Shown: positions 30,578 to 42,088 of the stretch, piece after piece | How positions within the stretch are numbered: position 1 is the stretch's first letter | How the letters are laid out: each line of letters opens with the position of its first letter | Assembly: GCA_021826025.1 (NCBI GenBank) | Contig: JAKBBG010000001.1 | Span: 1-64,000, forward strand | Length of the DNA stretch: 64,000 nt | Direction: 5' to 3' | Source: Pseudomonadota bacterium | GTDB lineage: Bacteria > Pseudomonadota > Gammaproteobacteria > Burkholderiales > Ferrovaceae | Translations under genes and position numbers: made by a program | The notes under the pieces: generated by a model | Told to the model about the DNA's origin: nothing | Databases searched by the model: none | The model's input: only the letters and a program-made list of their open reading frames with translations

Positions 30578-31890
30578 GGCGCGGTGTCCGTCACCCGGGC
30601 GTGCGCGCTGCCGGAAGCGAAGTTGAGCGCCACCGGCTCTCCGGGGGCGATGTCCGTGCTGGACCGTACGATGGCGCCTTCCTGGTTGCGGACGATGCTG
30701 AAGCCCCGGCCCAAAACGGCTTCGGGGTTGAGGTGGGCCAAGCCGGCTGACACCCGTTGCAGCGTGAGCTGCCGCCGCTCGAGCGACGCGCGGGCCGCGC
30801 GCGCCAGCCGCCGGGCCTGCAGTCCGAGGGCCTCGCGCTGCTGAAGCAGCCGCTGGCCGGGGTGGAGCAGGCGCCTTTGCAATCCCGAAAGCAGCAGGCT
30901 GCGCCGTTCCAGGTCGCGGGCGGTGGCCTGGGTCAGCCGCAGGGTCAGGTGGTCCAGGCGTATCGTGTCGCGTTCCACTTGACGCGCGGCCACCGTGTGC
31001 AGACGCCTGCCGAGCAGCGCGAGCTGGCGCAACAGGCCCTGCCGGTCGGGCGTGACCAGTTCGGCCGCGGCCGTGGGTGTCGGGGCGCGCTGGTCGGCCA
31101 CGAAGTCGGCGATGGTGAAATCGGTTTCATGCCCAATGCCGGCAATGACCGGTATGGGGCAGGCGGCAACGGCGCGGGCGACGATTTCCTCGTTGAACGA
31201 CCACAGGTCCTCGATGCTGCCCCCGCCCCGGCACAGGATCAGCACGTCGCATTCGGCGCGGTGTCCGGCCGCGGCCAGCGCCCGGACGATCTGGCCGGCC
31301 GCGCCGTCCCCCTGCACCGCTGTCGGATACAGGATGACCGGCGTGGCGGGCGCGCGGCGGCGCAGGGTGGTCAGCACGTCGCGCAAGGCCGCCGCGGCCG
31401 GCGAGGTGACGATGCCGATGGTCCGGGGGTGGGGCGGCAGCGGGCGCTTGCGCGCAGCGTCGAACAGCCCTTCCGCAGCCAGCTTTTCCTTGAGCCGGGT
31501 GAACGCCTCGAACAGGGCCCCCTGGCCGGCCCGGCGAAGGGATTCCACCATGATCTGGCAACTGCCGCTGGGGGCGTAGAACGTGGCCGGTCCCTTGAGC
31601 TCCGCGGCCACGCCGTTGGCGGGCCGCCAGTCCAGGCGCTGGTTGCGGGACCGGAACATGACGCATCGCAGCTGGGCCTGGGCATCCTTGAGGTTGAAAT
31701 ACCAGTGCCCGGAAACCGCCTCGGTGAAGTTGGAAATTTCTCCCTGGATCCAGACCTGGGGAAGGTGATTTTCCAGCGCCCGCTGGATGCGCGTGGCAAA
31801 GGCGGAAACGGACACCACGTTGTCGTCGCCACCGGGCGGTTGAGGCGAAAACCCCTCAAAAATGGCATCAGATTTGGGCGGCGATTTCAT
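30574..31890 (-). CDS. xseA: Exodeoxyribonuclease VII large subunit
   Basis: The 438-residue subunit degrades single-stranded DNA with XseB. An N-terminal OB-fold (about 25-125, with VWIQGEISN and HWYFNLKD) precedes the catalytic domain ([43 protein letters not shown]), followed by a long Leu/Arg-rich coiled coil. xseB is not adjacent. It is the only gene on this strand between queG and pip. Confidence 0.95.
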   Translation of the reverse strand: MKSPPKSDAIFEGFSPQPPGGDDNVVSVSAFATRIQRALENHLPQVWIQGEISNFTEAVSGHWYFNLKDAQAQLRCVMFRSRNQRLDWRPANGVAAELKGPATFYAPSGSCQIMVESLRRAGQGALFEAFTRLKEKLAAEGLFDAARKRPLPPHPRTIGIVTSPAAAALRDVLTTLRRRAPATPVILYPTAVQGDGAAGQIVRALAAAGHRAECDVLILCRGGGSIEDLWSFNEEIVARAVAACPIPVIAGIGHETDFTIADFVADQRAPTPTAAAELVTPDRQGLLRQLALLGRRLHTVAARQVERDTIRLDHLTLRLTQATARDLERRSLLLSGLQRRLLHPGQRLLQQREALGLQARRLARAARASLERRQLTLQRVSAGLAHLNPEAVLGRGFSIVRNQEGAIVRSSTDIAPGEPVALNFASGSAHARVTDTAP

Positions 31891-32031
31891 GTGCTAGGCG
31901 TGGCCTTGCTTGGAAGCAAATTTTGACAATTTCGCTGAAAACTGAGGCGCATTTGCGCTGTTCAAAAAATACACGAATCAAAAAAAAGTTTTTCGCATGA
32001 GGGGGTTGCCGCGAATAGGCAGATACTGTTC

Positions 32032-32060
32032 ACAAAGTTATCCACAGACTTTGTGGACAA
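32032..32060. promoter_or_regulatory. Paired inverted DnaA boxes in an AT-rich gap
   Basis: A perfect DnaA box TTATCCACA (32038-32046) is followed five bases on by a one-mismatch box on the other strand (TGTGGACAA, 32052-32060). The pair sits within an inverted repeat ACAAAGT (32032-32038) and ACTTTGT (32048-32054). The surrounding 239-base gap 31891-32129 is the most AT-rich in the window (for example a run of eight A and TTTTTCG near 31980-31994) and holds no gene. It may be a DnaA-titration or DnaA-regulated promoter site; the usual oriC partners dnaA, dnaN and gidA are absent. Confidence 0.6.
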
Positions 32061-32129
32061 CTGTAACAGGTCGCCAATCCCTGTTTCATCTATTACACTA
32101 CCATCCAGTTCATCTTCCCGGGAGTCCTT

Positions 32130-32738
32130 GTGCCACATTTGATCGAAGCGGCCGGATGGCCCAGCATCCTGCTCGTGGCCGCTTCGGTGGTTGGATTGGG
32201 CGTCATTTTCGAACGGCTGTGGGTGTTGCGGTTTTCCCGGGTGCTGCCGCGGGGGCTGCTGGAGGATGTGCTTTCCCGGGTGCGCGCCCAGGGGATCTCC
32301 CAACCGCTGGTGGAGCAGCTGGAATCGGGGTCCCCCCTCGGCCGGATTTTCGCTGCCGGCCTGCGCAACGAACACAATTCCCGCGAGGCCATGAAAGAAG
32401 CCATCGAAGAGGCGGGACGCGCCGTCCTGGTGGATCTGGAGCGCTCCCTGTCCACGCTGGGCACCATCGCCAGCATCAGCCCCCTGCTGGGACTGTTCGG
32501 CACCGTGGTGGGCATGATCGTCCTGTTCGGCAGTCAGGCGCCGGGAGGGGGGAGCCCTGAGGAGCTGGCCCAGGGGATTTCCATCGCCCTGTACAACACG
32601 GCCTTTGGCCTGGTGGTGGCCGTGCCCAGCATGATTTTCTACCGCCTGTTCCGCTCGCGCATCGACCGCATGATCGTGGAAATGGAACAACAGGCCATCA
32701 AGCTGGTGGAAGTGCTGCACGGGGACAGGCAGCCGTGA
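32130..32738 (+). CDS. exbB: MotA/TolQ/ExbB proton channel family protein
   Basis: The 202-residue membrane protein has three membrane segments: an N-terminal one, then a pair in the C-terminal half with LGTIASISPLLGLFGTVVGMI and TAFGLVVAVPSM, the conserved channel helices. With ExbD it converts proton motive force into work on an outer-membrane partner. GTG 32130 has GGGAG five bases upstream. It overlaps exbD as GTGA. No tonB or tolA is adjacent. Confidence 0.93.
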   Translation: MPHLIEAAGWPSILLVAASVVGLGVIFERLWVLRFSRVLPRGLLEDVLSRVRAQGISQPLVEQLESGSPLGRIFAAGLRNEHNSREAMKEAIEEAGRAVLVDLERSLSTLGTIASISPLLGLFGTVVGMIVLFGSQAPGGGSPEELAQGISIALYNTAFGLVVAVPSMIFYRLFRSRIDRMIVEMEQQAIKLVEVLHGDRQP

Positions 32739-33160
32739 ATTTCCGCCGGGGGCGCACGCGCGACGAACCCGAAATCAACCTGATTCCCATGATCGACGTG
32801 CTGCTGGTCATCCTGATTTTCCTGATGATCACCACCACCTACAGCCGTTTCGCGGGCCTGCACGTGAATCTGCCCGAAGGCCTGTCTGCGGCGCCGGCTC
32901 CCCCCGCGGGGCACCGCATCGAAGTGACCGTGGATGCCGCCGGAGCGATGCGGGTCGACGGCGTGCCCATGCAGGGCACGGCGGGCCTTGCGGACATCCG
33001 GGCGGCCCTGCAGCGCGCGGCCGGCACCGATCCGGATCCGCCCGTGGTGGTCAGCGCCGACCGGGACGCGCGCCACGGCCGGGTGGTGCTGGTGATGGAG
33101 GCGGCCCAGCAGGCGGGATACCGGCATCTGACCGTGCTGACCCGGGTTTCGGGCCGGTGA
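32735..33160 (+). CDS. exbD: Biopolymer transporter ExbD
   Basis: The 141-residue protein has one N-terminal membrane segment preceded by DEPEINLIPMIDVLLVILIF, whose Asp is the proton-coupling residue of ExbD/TolR, and a periplasmic domain. It is translated from a GTG overlapping the exbB stop. The exbB-exbD-lpxK-kdsB order is common in Betaproteobacteria and suggests envelope rather than iron function, but the sequence does not decide this. Confidence 0.93.
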   Translation: MNFRRGRTRDEPEINLIPMIDVLLVILIFLMITTTYSRFAGLHVNLPEGLSAAPAPPAGHRIEVTVDAAGAMRVDGVPMQGTAGLADIRAALQRAAGTDPDPPVVVSADRDARHGRVVLVMEAAQQAGYRHLTVLTRVSGR

Positions 33161-33164
33161 GTTG

Positions 33165-34181
33165 ATGGAACGGTGGCTCGCGCGGCTCTGGTATGAGCGG
33201 AAATCGCCGCCCGCCTGGCTGCTTCCCCTGAGCCTGCTTTTCGCCGCGGCAGTGGCCTTGCGCCGGCGCCTGTACGCGTCCGGATGGTGTCGCAGCCAGC
33301 GCCTGCCCGTCCCCGTGCTGGTGGTGGGCAACATTACGGTGGGAGGCACCGGAAAGACGCCGCTGACCCTTGCGCTGGTGCGGGCTTTGCGCCACAGCGG
33401 CTGGCGCCCCGGCATCATTTGCCGCGGCTATGGGGCCGAAAACCGTGCGGTTCGCCCCGTGAATCCCGATGACGACCCCGGCGCGGCGGGCGACGAAGCC
33501 CTTCTCATGGCCGTGCGCAGCGGCGTGCCGGTCTGGGCGGGACGCGACCGCAGCGCCGCAGGCCGGGACCTGCTGCAGGCGCATCCCGAAGTGAACCTCC
33601 TGGTGAGCGACGACGGCCTGCAGCACCTGGCGCTGATGCGCACCATGGAAATCGCGGTGGTGGACGGGGAGCGCCTTTTGGGCAACGGGGCGCTGCTGCC
33701 GGCCGGACCCCTGCGGGAACCGCGCAGCCGCCTCGGCTCGGTTGACGCGCTGGTGACCAACGGCCCTGCGGGCGGGCCGCTCGCGCCGGGCGTTCCCCAG
33801 TTCGTCCTGACGCTCAAACCCGTGGGCTGGGTGCCGCTGGACGGGTCCGGACCGCCCCGCGAGGCCACCCATTTTTCCGGCAGGCAGGCCCATGCCGTGG
33901 CCGGCATCGGGCATCCGCAGCGATTTTTCAGGCTGCTTGCGAGCCTGGGCGTGCGGGCCATTCCCCACGCGTTTCCGGACCATCATCCCTTTCGTCCCGG
34001 CGAACTGCGCTTCGAGCCTGCAGCGCCGCTCCTGATGACGGAAAAAGATGGGATAAAATGCAGGAAGTTTGCCTTGCCGGACAGCTGGATGCTGCCGGTT
34101 GAGGCGGATCTGGACCCTGCGCTGGTGGCGCTGGTGGATCGAACCCTGCGACGGAGAGAACATGGACCGACGACTGCTTGA
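33165..34181 (+). CDS. lpxK: Tetraacyldisaccharide 4'-kinase
   Basis: The 338-residue membrane-associated kinase phosphorylates the lipid A disaccharide at the 4' position. An N-terminal amphipathic/hydrophobic segment (about 18-35) is followed by Walker A GGTGKTPL near residue 61, and the SDDGLQHL motif near residue 147 is typical of LpxK. ATG 33165 is preferred over the TTG at 33162. The stop lies 20 bases inside the Trm112-like gene. Confidence 0.95.
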   Translation: MERWLARLWYERKSPPAWLLPLSLLFAAAVALRRRLYASGWCRSQRLPVPVLVVGNITVGGTGKTPLTLALVRALRHSGWRPGIICRGYGAENRAVRPVNPDDDPGAAGDEALLMAVRSGVPVWAGRDRSAAGRDLLQAHPEVNLLVSDDGLQHLALMRTMEIAVVDGERLLGNGALLPAGPLREPRSRLGSVDALVTNGPAGGPLAPGVPQFVLTLKPVGWVPLDGSGPPREATHFSGRQAHAVAGIGHPQRFFRLLASLGVRAIPHAFPDHHPFRPGELRFEPAAPLLMTEKDGIKCRKFALPDSWMLPVEADLDPALVALVDRTLRRREHGPTTA

Positions 34182-34341
34182 AATCCTGGTGTGCCCGCTG
34201 TGCAAGGGGCCCCTGTTGCACCGGGCCATGCGCCAGGAGCTGGTCTGTTCACCGTGCCGCCTCGCTTTTCCGATACGGGACGGCATCCCGATCATGCTGG
34301 AACAGGAAGCCCGGCGCCTGGACGACACCGAGGAACTCTAG
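34162..34341 (+). CDS. Trm112 family zinc-ribbon protein
   Basis: The 59-residue protein starts [18 protein letters not shown] and has a second CSPC pair followed by [12 protein letters not shown], giving the four-Cys zinc ribbon of the YcaR/Trm112 family. Eukaryotic Trm112 activates methyltransferases; the bacterial role is unclear. It is nested between lpxK and kdsB, overlapping the first by 20 bases and abutting the second, as in enteric bacteria. Confidence 0.92.
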   Translation: MDRRLLEILVCPLCKGPLLHRAMRQELVCSPCRLAFPIRDGIPIMLEQEARRLDDTEEL

Positions 34342-35818
<1,477 letters not shown>

Positions 35819-35841
35819 GCCGGCAATTACCGTGAGGGCCC

Positions 35842-37104
35842 ATGGCCAAGCCTAACGCGTTCTATGCACAGTCCGGCGGCGTGACCGCCGTCATCAACGC
35901 CAGCGCCTGCGGGGTGATCGAAACGGTGCGCAAGCACCGGGACCGCATCGGCAAACTGTATGCAGGGCGAAACGGCATCCTGGGGGCCCTGACCGAAGAC
36001 CTGATCGATACCGGCAAGGAGTCGGACGCGGCCATCCGGGCGCTTCGGCATACCCCGGCCGGGGCCTTCGGCTCCGCCCGCTACAAACTCAAGTCCCTCG
36101 AGCAGAACCGCGCGGAGTACGAACGCCTGATCGATGTTTTCCGGGCCCATGACATCCGCTATTTTTTCTACAACGGGGGCGGGGATTCCCAGGACACGGC
36201 ACTCAAGGTGTCCCAGATCGGGGAACAGCTGGGTTACCCGATCGTCTGCGTGGGCGTTCCGAAAACCGTGGACAACGATTTGCCCGTCACGGACTGTTGC
36301 CCGGGGTTCGGGTCGGTGGCCAAGTACGTCGCCACTTCCATCCGCGAAGCGGCCTTCGACGTCGCTTCCATGGCCAAGACGTCCACCCGGGTTTTCGTGC
36401 TGGAAGTCATGGGCCGGCATGCCGGCTGGATCACGGCGGCCTGCGGCCTCGCTGCGGAAAAGCCGGGCCAGGCCCCGCATATCCTGCTGTTTCCGGAAAT
36501 CCCCTTCGAGCGTGAAAAATTCCTGTCCCTGGTGGACGAGACGGTGCGGCGGAAAGGGTATTGCGTGATCGGCGTGTCCGAAGGCCTGCGCGATCCCGAA
36601 GGCAAGTTCCTGTCCGAAAGCGGGCTGCGCGATGCGTTCGGCCACGCCCAACTGGGCGGGGTGGCCCCGGTCATCGCGAACTTGGTGCGTTCCGAACTCG
36701 GGCACAAATACCATTGGGCGGTGGCCGACTACCTGCAGCGGGCCGCCCGTCACATCGCCTCGAAAACCGACGTGGCCCAGGCCTATGCCGTGGGCAAGTC
36801 GGCCGTGGAGTTCGCCCTGCGCGGCCACAATGCGGTCATGCCCGTCATCGTGCGCACTTCAAGCCGCCCTTATGCCTGGAAAGTGGGCATGGTGCCCTTG
36901 GCCGAAGTGGCCAACCGGGAAAAGATGCTGCCGCGCGATTTCATCACGCCCGAGGGCTTCGGGATCACGGCCAAGTGCCGGCGCTATCTGGAGCCCCTGA
37001 TCGCCGGAGAGGATTATCCGCCGTTCAAAAACGGCTTGCCCGATTACGTCACCCTGAGGAATATTGCCGTCCCCAAGAAACTGAAGACCGTGTTCGACGT
37101 GTAG
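35842..37104 (+). CDS. pfp: Pyrophosphate-dependent 6-phosphofructokinase
   Basis: The 420-residue enzyme reversibly phosphorylates fructose 6-phosphate with PPi. [10 protein letters not shown] replaces the ATP-enzyme GGDGS loop, and PKTVDNDL has the Lys that marks PPi use, where ATP-dependent enzymes have Gly-Thr-Ile-Asp. The length fits the group found in methanotrophs and related bacteria, where such enzymes also act on sedoheptulose 7-phosphate or ribulose 5-phosphate. It lies 55 bases before the pyrophosphatase gene, which uses the same PPi pool. Confidence 0.93.
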   Translation: MAKPNAFYAQSGGVTAVINASACGVIETVRKHRDRIGKLYAGRNGILGALTEDLIDTGKESDAAIRALRHTPAGAFGSARYKLKSLEQNRAEYERLIDVFRAHDIRYFFYNGGGDSQDTALKVSQIGEQLGYPIVCVGVPKTVDNDLPVTDCCPGFGSVAKYVATSIREAAFDVASMAKTSTRVFVLEVMGRHAGWITAACGLAAEKPGQAPHILLFPEIPFEREKFLSLVDETVRRKGYCVIGVSEGLRDPEGKFLSESGLRDAFGHAQLGGVAPVIANLVRSELGHKYHWAVADYLQRAARHIASKTDVAQAYAVGKSAVEFALRGHNAVMPVIVRTSSRPYAWKVGMVPLAEVANREKMLPRDFITPEGFGITAKCRRYLEPLIAGEDYPPFKNGLPDYVTLRNIAVPKKLKTVFDV

Positions 37105-37159
37105 CGCCCCGCTGCATTCACAAAGCAGCTTCCTGCAGCATCAAAATAGGGAGATCACT

Positions 37160-39187
37160 ATGTCGCAAGGTGTACTGTTTGCCCTGGTTTGTGCAGTCTT
37201 GGCTTTGATTTACGGGTTTACTTCGTATCAGTGGGTCCTTTCCAGACCGAATGGCAACGCGCGCATGCAGGAAATTGCCGCAGCCATCCAGGAAGGCGCT
37301 TCCGCCTACCTGAAACGCCAGTACACGACGATCGCCATGGTGGGGGCCGTGCTGTTCGTACTGATCCTGCTCGGGCTGGGCGCGAAAACCGCGGTCGGCT
37401 TCCTCATCGGCGCCGTGGCGTCCGGGGCGGCAGGCTTCATCGGCATGAACGTGTCGGTCCGGGCCAACATCCGAACGGCCGAAGCGGCGCACGGGGGCCT
37501 TAACGCGGCCCTGGCGGTGGCATTCCGGGGCGGCGCGGTGACGGGCCTGCTGGTGGTGGGGCTGGGCCTGCTGGGCGTGGCCGGCTACTACGCGGTCCTG
37601 CAAAGCCTGACGCCAGCCGGCGCCGCGGTGGACGCAGCGCCGCTGGTCGGGCTCGCGTTCGGGGGTTCCCTCATATCCATTTTCGCCCGCCTGGGCGGGG
37701 GCATATTCACCAAGGGGGCGGATGTGGGAGCCGACCTGGTGGGCAAGGTGGAGGCGGGCATCCCCGAAGACGACCCGCGCAACCCGGCCGTGATTGCCGA
37801 CAACGTGGGCGACAACGTGGGCGACTGCGCGGGCATGGCGGCAGACCTGTTCGAAACCTACGCGGTCACCATCATCGCCACCATGCTGCTGGGGGCGCTC
37901 ATCATGAAAGGTTTCGCCAATGCGCTCGCCTACCCGCTTGCCCTGGGCGGGGTTTCCATCATTTCTTCCATCCTCGGGACCTATTTCGTCAAGGCCAGGG
38001 AGGGCGGAAAAATCATGAATGCCCTCTACCGCGGCCTGATGGTGGCCGGAGGCGTCGCCGCCGTGGCGTTTTATCCCATCACGGATGTGCTGATGGGCGC
38101 CAATCCCGCCGGAATTTCCGTCATGAACCTCTGGCTCGCTTCCCTCATCGGCCTGGCCGTGACGGCGGCGCTCGTGGTGATCACGGAATACTACACCGCG
38201 ACGGAATATGCCCCGGTAAAGACGGTGGCTGAAGCCTCCACGACGGGACATGCCACGAACATCATCGCCGGCCTCGGAGTTTCCATGAAAGCCACGGCGG
38301 CACCCGTGATCGTCATCTGCCTGGGCATCCTGGGCGCCCACGCGCTGGGCGGCCTGTACGCCATCGCCATCGCCGCCACCTCCATGCTGTCCATGGCCGG
38401 CATCGTGGTGGCCCTTGACGCCTACGGTCCCATCACCGACAACGCCGGCGGCATCGCGGAAATGTCGGGCCTGCCGCCGGCCATCCGCGACATCACCGAC
38501 CCGCTCGACGCGGTGGGAAACACCACCAAGGCCGTCACCAAAGGGTACGCCATCGGTTCGGCCGGCCTTGCGGCGCTGGTCCTGTTTGCCGACTACACCC
38601 ACCAGCTGGCGGGCACCTTCGGCCGGGAAACCGTGTTCGACCTGTCCGACCATATGGTGATCGTCGGGCTCTTCGTGGGCGGCATGATCCCCTACCTGTT
38701 CGCCGCCATGGCCATGGAGGCCGTGGGCAGGTCCGCCGGAGCGGTGGTGCTCGAAGTGCGGCGCCAGTTCCGGGAAATGCCCGGCATCATGACCGGCACG
38801 CAAAAGCCCGACTACACCCGTGCGGTGGACCTGTTGACCAAGGCGGCCATCAAGGAAATGATCCTGCCCTCGCTGCTGCCCGTGCTGGTCCCCGTGGTGG
38901 TGGGACTCCTGCTGGGCGCGAAGGCGCTCGGGGGCGTGTTGATGGGCACCATCATCACCGGCCTGTTCGTTGCCATTTCCATGACCACGGGGGGAGGGGC
39001 CTGGGACAATGCCAAGAAATATATCGAGGACGACCATTTCGGGGGCAAAGGGTCCGATGCCCATAAGGCGGCCGTGACCGGCGACACCGTGGGCGACCCC
39101 TACAAGGACACGGCAGGTCCCGCCGTCAATCCGATGATCAAGATCATCAACATCGTGGCCCTGATGATCGTTCCGCTGCTGGGCTAG
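37160..39187 (+). CDS. hppA: Membrane-bound H+-translocating pyrophosphatase, K+-independent type
   Basis: The 675-residue protein has about 16 membrane segments and the family's acidic catalytic loops: [49 protein letters not shown] and [14 protein letters not shown]. In [16 protein letters not shown], Lys457 and Thr460 occupy the positions that set potassium independence in the Rhodospirillum-type enzymes. It couples PPi hydrolysis to proton pumping at the inner membrane, or PPi synthesis when run in reverse. GGGAGA precedes the ATG. Confidence 0.96.
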   Translation: MSQGVLFALVCAVLALIYGFTSYQWVLSRPNGNARMQEIAAAIQEGASAYLKRQYTTIAMVGAVLFVLILLGLGAKTAVGFLIGAVASGAAGFIGMNVSVRANIRTAEAAHGGLNAALAVAFRGGAVTGLLVVGLGLLGVAGYYAVLQSLTPAGAAVDAAPLVGLAFGGSLISIFARLGGGIFTKGADVGADLVGKVEAGIPEDDPRNPAVIADNVGDNVGDCAGMAADLFETYAVTIIATMLLGALIMKGFANALAYPLALGGVSIISSILGTYFVKAREGGKIMNALYRGLMVAGGVAAVAFYPITDVLMGANPAGISVMNLWLASLIGLAVTAALVVITEYYTATEYAPVKTVAEASTTGHATNIIAGLGVSMKATAAPVIVICLGILGAHALGGLYAIAIAATSMLSMAGIVVALDAYGPITDNAGGIAEMSGLPPAIRDITDPLDAVGNTTKAVTKGYAIGSAGLAALVLFADYTHQLAGTFGRETVFDLSDHMVIVGLFVGGMIPYLFAAMAMEAVGRSAGAVVLEVRRQFREMPGIMTGTQKPDYTRAVDLLTKAAIKEMILPSLLPVLVPVVVGLLLGAKALGGVLMGTIITGLFVAISMTTGGGAWDNAKKYIEDDHFGGKGSDAHKAAVTGDTVGDPYKDTAGPAVNPMIKIINIVALMIVPLLG

Positions 39188-39195
39188 CGTCTCCG

Positions 39196-39846
39196 GTGGC
39201 GGCCACGCTCCGATCGCATCTCGAGCCTTCCGGATCGCACGACCCGGAAGGCCTGAAAGCCTGGGTGCGGGAACGCCTGGCAAGCCAGGACGGCGTGCCG
39301 CATTTCGACGGACGGCTGATGATGAGCGCCGAAGCCTGCGCCACCGCCAAACCGGCCGCCGTGCTGGTACCCCTGGTCGCAAGGCCCGAAGGCATCCAGG
39401 TGCTGCTCACCCGGCGCACGGAACATTTGAGCGACCATGCCGGGCAGATCAGTTTTCCCGGAGGCCGGGTCGAGCCCGATGACCGGTCGGCCATGGAAAC
39501 GGCCCTGCGCGAGACGGAAGAGGAAATCGGATTGCCGCGGCAGCAGGTGGAATTGCTCGGGGCCCTGCGCGAATATTTCATTCCCACCGGCTATCGGGTG
39601 GTGCCGGTGGTGGGCTGGATCACCCCCCCCTTCGATCTCGCCCCGGACCCTTCCGAAGTGGCCGAGACGTTTGAAGCCCCGCTGGCGTATTTCTTCGATC
39701 CCGATCGCCACGTGATCCAGCAGGACGTCAGGAACGGGCGACTGCGCCAGTACTACGCCATCCCCTGGCGCCACCACAACATCTGGGGTGCCACGGCCGG
39801 CATCCTGGTGGACCTGTATCAGGTGCTTGCCAGGGAGACCCGCTGA
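39196..39846 (+). CDS. Nudix hydrolase, probable CoA pyrophosphatase
   Basis: The 216-residue protein has a Nudix box ending in RETEEEIGL at about residues 96-104, preceded by HAGQISFPGGRVEPDD. The first Glu of the canonical box is not in its standard place, as often in the CoA-diphosphatase (NudL/YeaB) group, whose LLTRRTEHLSDHAGQISFPGG signature is here in part (RRTEHLSDHAGQISFPGG). Start is GTG 39196, eight bases after hppA. Its last 28 bases are also coding for pip on the other strand. Confidence 0.9.
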   Translation: MAATLRSHLEPSGSHDPEGLKAWVRERLASQDGVPHFDGRLMMSAEACATAKPAAVLVPLVARPEGIQVLLTRRTEHLSDHAGQISFPGGRVEPDDRSAMETALRETEEEIGLPRQQVELLGALREYFIPTGYRVVPVVGWITPPFDLAPDPSEVAETFEAPLAYFFDPDRHVIQQDVRNGRLRQYYAIPWRHHNIWGATAGILVDLYQVLARETR

Positions 39847-40814
39847 AGCCTGTGCATGAATCGCTGGGCGGCGCGCACCAGCTCCCGCTGGATGCCGGGC
39901 TCGAAGGCCGAATGTCCCGCATCCGGTACCACCACGTATTCCGCTTCGGGCCAGGCCCGGTGCAGATCGTCAGCCGTGACGATCGGGCAGACGCCGTCAT
40001 AGCGTCCCTGGACGATGATGCCCGGAATGTGCGCGATGCGCCGGACGTTGTCGAGCAGGCTGTTGTCCGGCAGGAAAATGTTGTGGGTAAAGTAGTGCGC
40101 TTCGATGCGCGCGAGGCCCAGGGCCACGGGATCGCTGGAAAAATGGGCCACCGTGTCCGGATTGGGCAGGAGCGTCGAACAAGCCCCTTCGTAGCTGCCC
40201 CAAAGCCGTGCCGCAGGCAGGTGCACGGCGGGGTCGGGGTCCATCAGCCGCGCATGGTAGGCGCGCAGCAGGTCGTTTCGCTCATTCGCCGGGATGAAGT
40301 GGGCGAACCTTCGCCAGGCTTCCGGAAAAATGGCGCGCAGGCCGTAGAGGAACCATTCGATTTCCGAAGGGCGGCACAGGAAGATTCCGCGCAGGATCAG
40401 CCCCAGGCAGCGTTCCGGGTGCGTTTCGGCATAGGCGATCGCCAGGGTGCTGCCCCAGGATCCGCCAAAAACGAGCCAACGCTCCACGCCGAACTGCCTG
40501 CGCAGGCGTTCCATGTCCTCGATCAGCAGCGGCGTGGTGTTTTCGCGGGTTTCCCCGAGAGGGCGTGACCGGCCGGCTCCCCGCTGGTCAAAAATGATGA
40601 TGCGGTAGAAGGAGGGATCGAAAAACCGCCGGTGCATGGGCCCCGCGCCCGCTCCGGGGCCTCCATGCAGGAAAATCACCGGGATGCCGTTCGGGTTTCC
40701 GCATTGTTCCCAGTAGACCTGGTGGACCGGGCTGACGTCCAGCCAGCCGTATTCGTAAGGCTCGATTTTCGGGTACAGCGAATCAGCCTGAGGTTTGGGG
40801 GTCAAATGTTCCAT
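39819..40814 (-). CDS. pip: Prolyl iminopeptidase
   Basis: The 331-residue alpha/beta hydrolase removes N-terminal proline from peptides. The oxyanion HGGPGAG, DQRGAGRS and nucleophile elbow GGSWGSTLA, plus a C-terminal DAGHSAFE with the catalytic His, are all present. ATG 40814 fits the family start and has a GAGAAG site; ATG 40835 is an alternative. It is divergent from phaZ with about 50 bases between starts. Confidence 0.95.
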   Translation of the reverse strand: MEHLTPKPQADSLYPKIEPYEYGWLDVSPVHQVYWEQCGNPNGIPVIFLHGGPGAGAGPMHRRFFDPSFYRIIIFDQRGAGRSRPLGETRENTTPLLIEDMERLRRQFGVERWLVFGGSWGSTLAIAYAETHPERCLGLILRGIFLCRPSEIEWFLYGLRAIFPEAWRRFAHFIPANERNDLLRAYHARLMDPDPAVHLPAARLWGSYEGACSTLLPNPDTVAHFSSDPVALGLARIEAHYFTHNIFLPDNSLLDNVRRIAHIPGIIVQGRYDGVCPIVTADDLHRAWPEAEYVVVPDAGHSAFEPGIQRELVRAAQRFMHRLQRVSLAST

Positions 40815-40865
40815 GCGATTCTTCTCAGGTATCATGGTTGCGGCAACAATGCCCAGAGAAGCTCC

Positions 40866-42086
40866 ATGTTATACGAACTTCACGAATTGCAGCACGCCTC
40901 CTTTGCCGCCTTGCGCCTGTGGACCCGTTCCGCAGCCGATTTCTACGGCAGCCCCTACAGCCCGCTCAGCTATACGCCGGCAGGCCGCATGCTGTCGGCC
41001 GCCTCGGAACTGCTGCTCCGGACCACGCAGCGGTACGAGAAACCCTCTTTCGGCCTGGGCCAGGTCCGGCTGGGCGAAACCCCGGTCCCGGTGGTCGAAC
41101 AGGTGGTGATCGAGACGCCTTTCTGCCAGCTGCGCCGCTTCGCAAAGCTGGGAGACTTTTCAGACCAGCCCCCGGTGCTCCTGCTCGCACCCCTTTCCGG
41201 GCATTTTGCCACCCTGCTGCGGGACACGGTGCGGGCTTTTGTGCGCGATTTCAACGTCTATGTCACGGACTGGCGCGACGCCAAGCAGGTGTCCCTGGCC
41301 GAAGGGCCTTTTCACTTCGACGATTATGTGCGCACCGTGACCGAATTCATCAGGCATCTGGGCCCTGACGTGCACGTGGTGTCGGTTTGCCAGCCGACGG
41401 TGCCGGCGCTGGCCGCCATTTCGCTGATGGCTGCCGCAGGGGACCCGGCGCAGCCGCGCTCCATGGTCATGATGGGGGGGCCGATCGATACCCGGCGCAA
41501 CCCCACCACCGTCAACAATTTCGCCAAGGCCCGGCCGCTTTCCTGGTTCGAGCAGCGCGTCATTTTCCGGGTGCCGTCAAAATATCCCGGCTATCTGCGG
41601 CGCGTCTATCCTGGATTCCTTCAGCATGCCGGGTTCGTGGCCATGAACCCGGGGCGCCACATCGCCTCCCACCGCGATTTCTACTATCACCTGGTGCAGG
41701 GTGACGGCGACAGCGCCAATGCCCACCGGGCGTTTTATGACGAATACAACGCGGTGATGGACCTTCCGGCGGAGTATTACCTGGAAACCCTGGAGCGCGT
41801 GTTCCACCGCCACGACCTGGCCCACGGAACCCTCGTCTCCTGCGGGCAGCGGGTGAGGCCCGAAGCGATTCACCGCACGGCCCTGCTCACGGTGGAAGGG
41901 GAGCTCGACGACATTTCCGGAAACGGCCAGACGGCGGCAGCCCACGACCTGTGCGTCAACGTTCCTGCCGCCCGGCAGCGGCACCTGATGGCCAAGGACG
42001 TGGGGCACTATGGCATTTTCAGCGGGCGCAGGTTCAGGGAAACGATTTATCCCCAGATTCGGGATTTCATTCACGGGATGGCGTGA
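40866..42086 (+). CDS. phaZ: Intracellular polyhydroxybutyrate depolymerase
   Basis: The 406-residue protein matches the intracellular PHB depolymerase (PhaZ) family that mobilises native granules. The nucleophile is Cys175 in SVCQPTVPA instead of the usual Ser, as in the Ralstonia PhaZa type; a C-terminal DVGHYGIFSG gives the catalytic His. No signal peptide is present. AGAGAAG precedes the ATG. phaM follows after two bases. Confidence 0.94.
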   Translation: MLYELHELQHASFAALRLWTRSAADFYGSPYSPLSYTPAGRMLSAASELLLRTTQRYEKPSFGLGQVRLGETPVPVVEQVVIETPFCQLRRFAKLGDFSDQPPVLLLAPLSGHFATLLRDTVRAFVRDFNVYVTDWRDAKQVSLAEGPFHFDDYVRTVTEFIRHLGPDVHVVSVCQPTVPALAAISLMAAAGDPAQPRSMVMMGGPIDTRRNPTTVNNFAKARPLSWFEQRVIFRVPSKYPGYLRRVYPGFLQHAGFVAMNPGRHIASHRDFYYHLVQGDGDSANAHRAFYDEYNAVMDLPAEYYLETLERVFHRHDLAHGTLVSCGQRVRPEAIHRTALLTVEGELDDISGNGQTAAAHDLCVNVPAARQRHLMAKDVGHYGIFSGRRFRETIYPQIRDFIHGMA

Positions 42087-42088
42087 TC

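Noticed and set aside
31981-32060. Chromosomal origin oriC
   Set aside because: DnaA boxes and AT-richness are present, but only two boxes are seen and no dnaA, dnaN, gidA or rpmH is near; a full origin would need more boxes.
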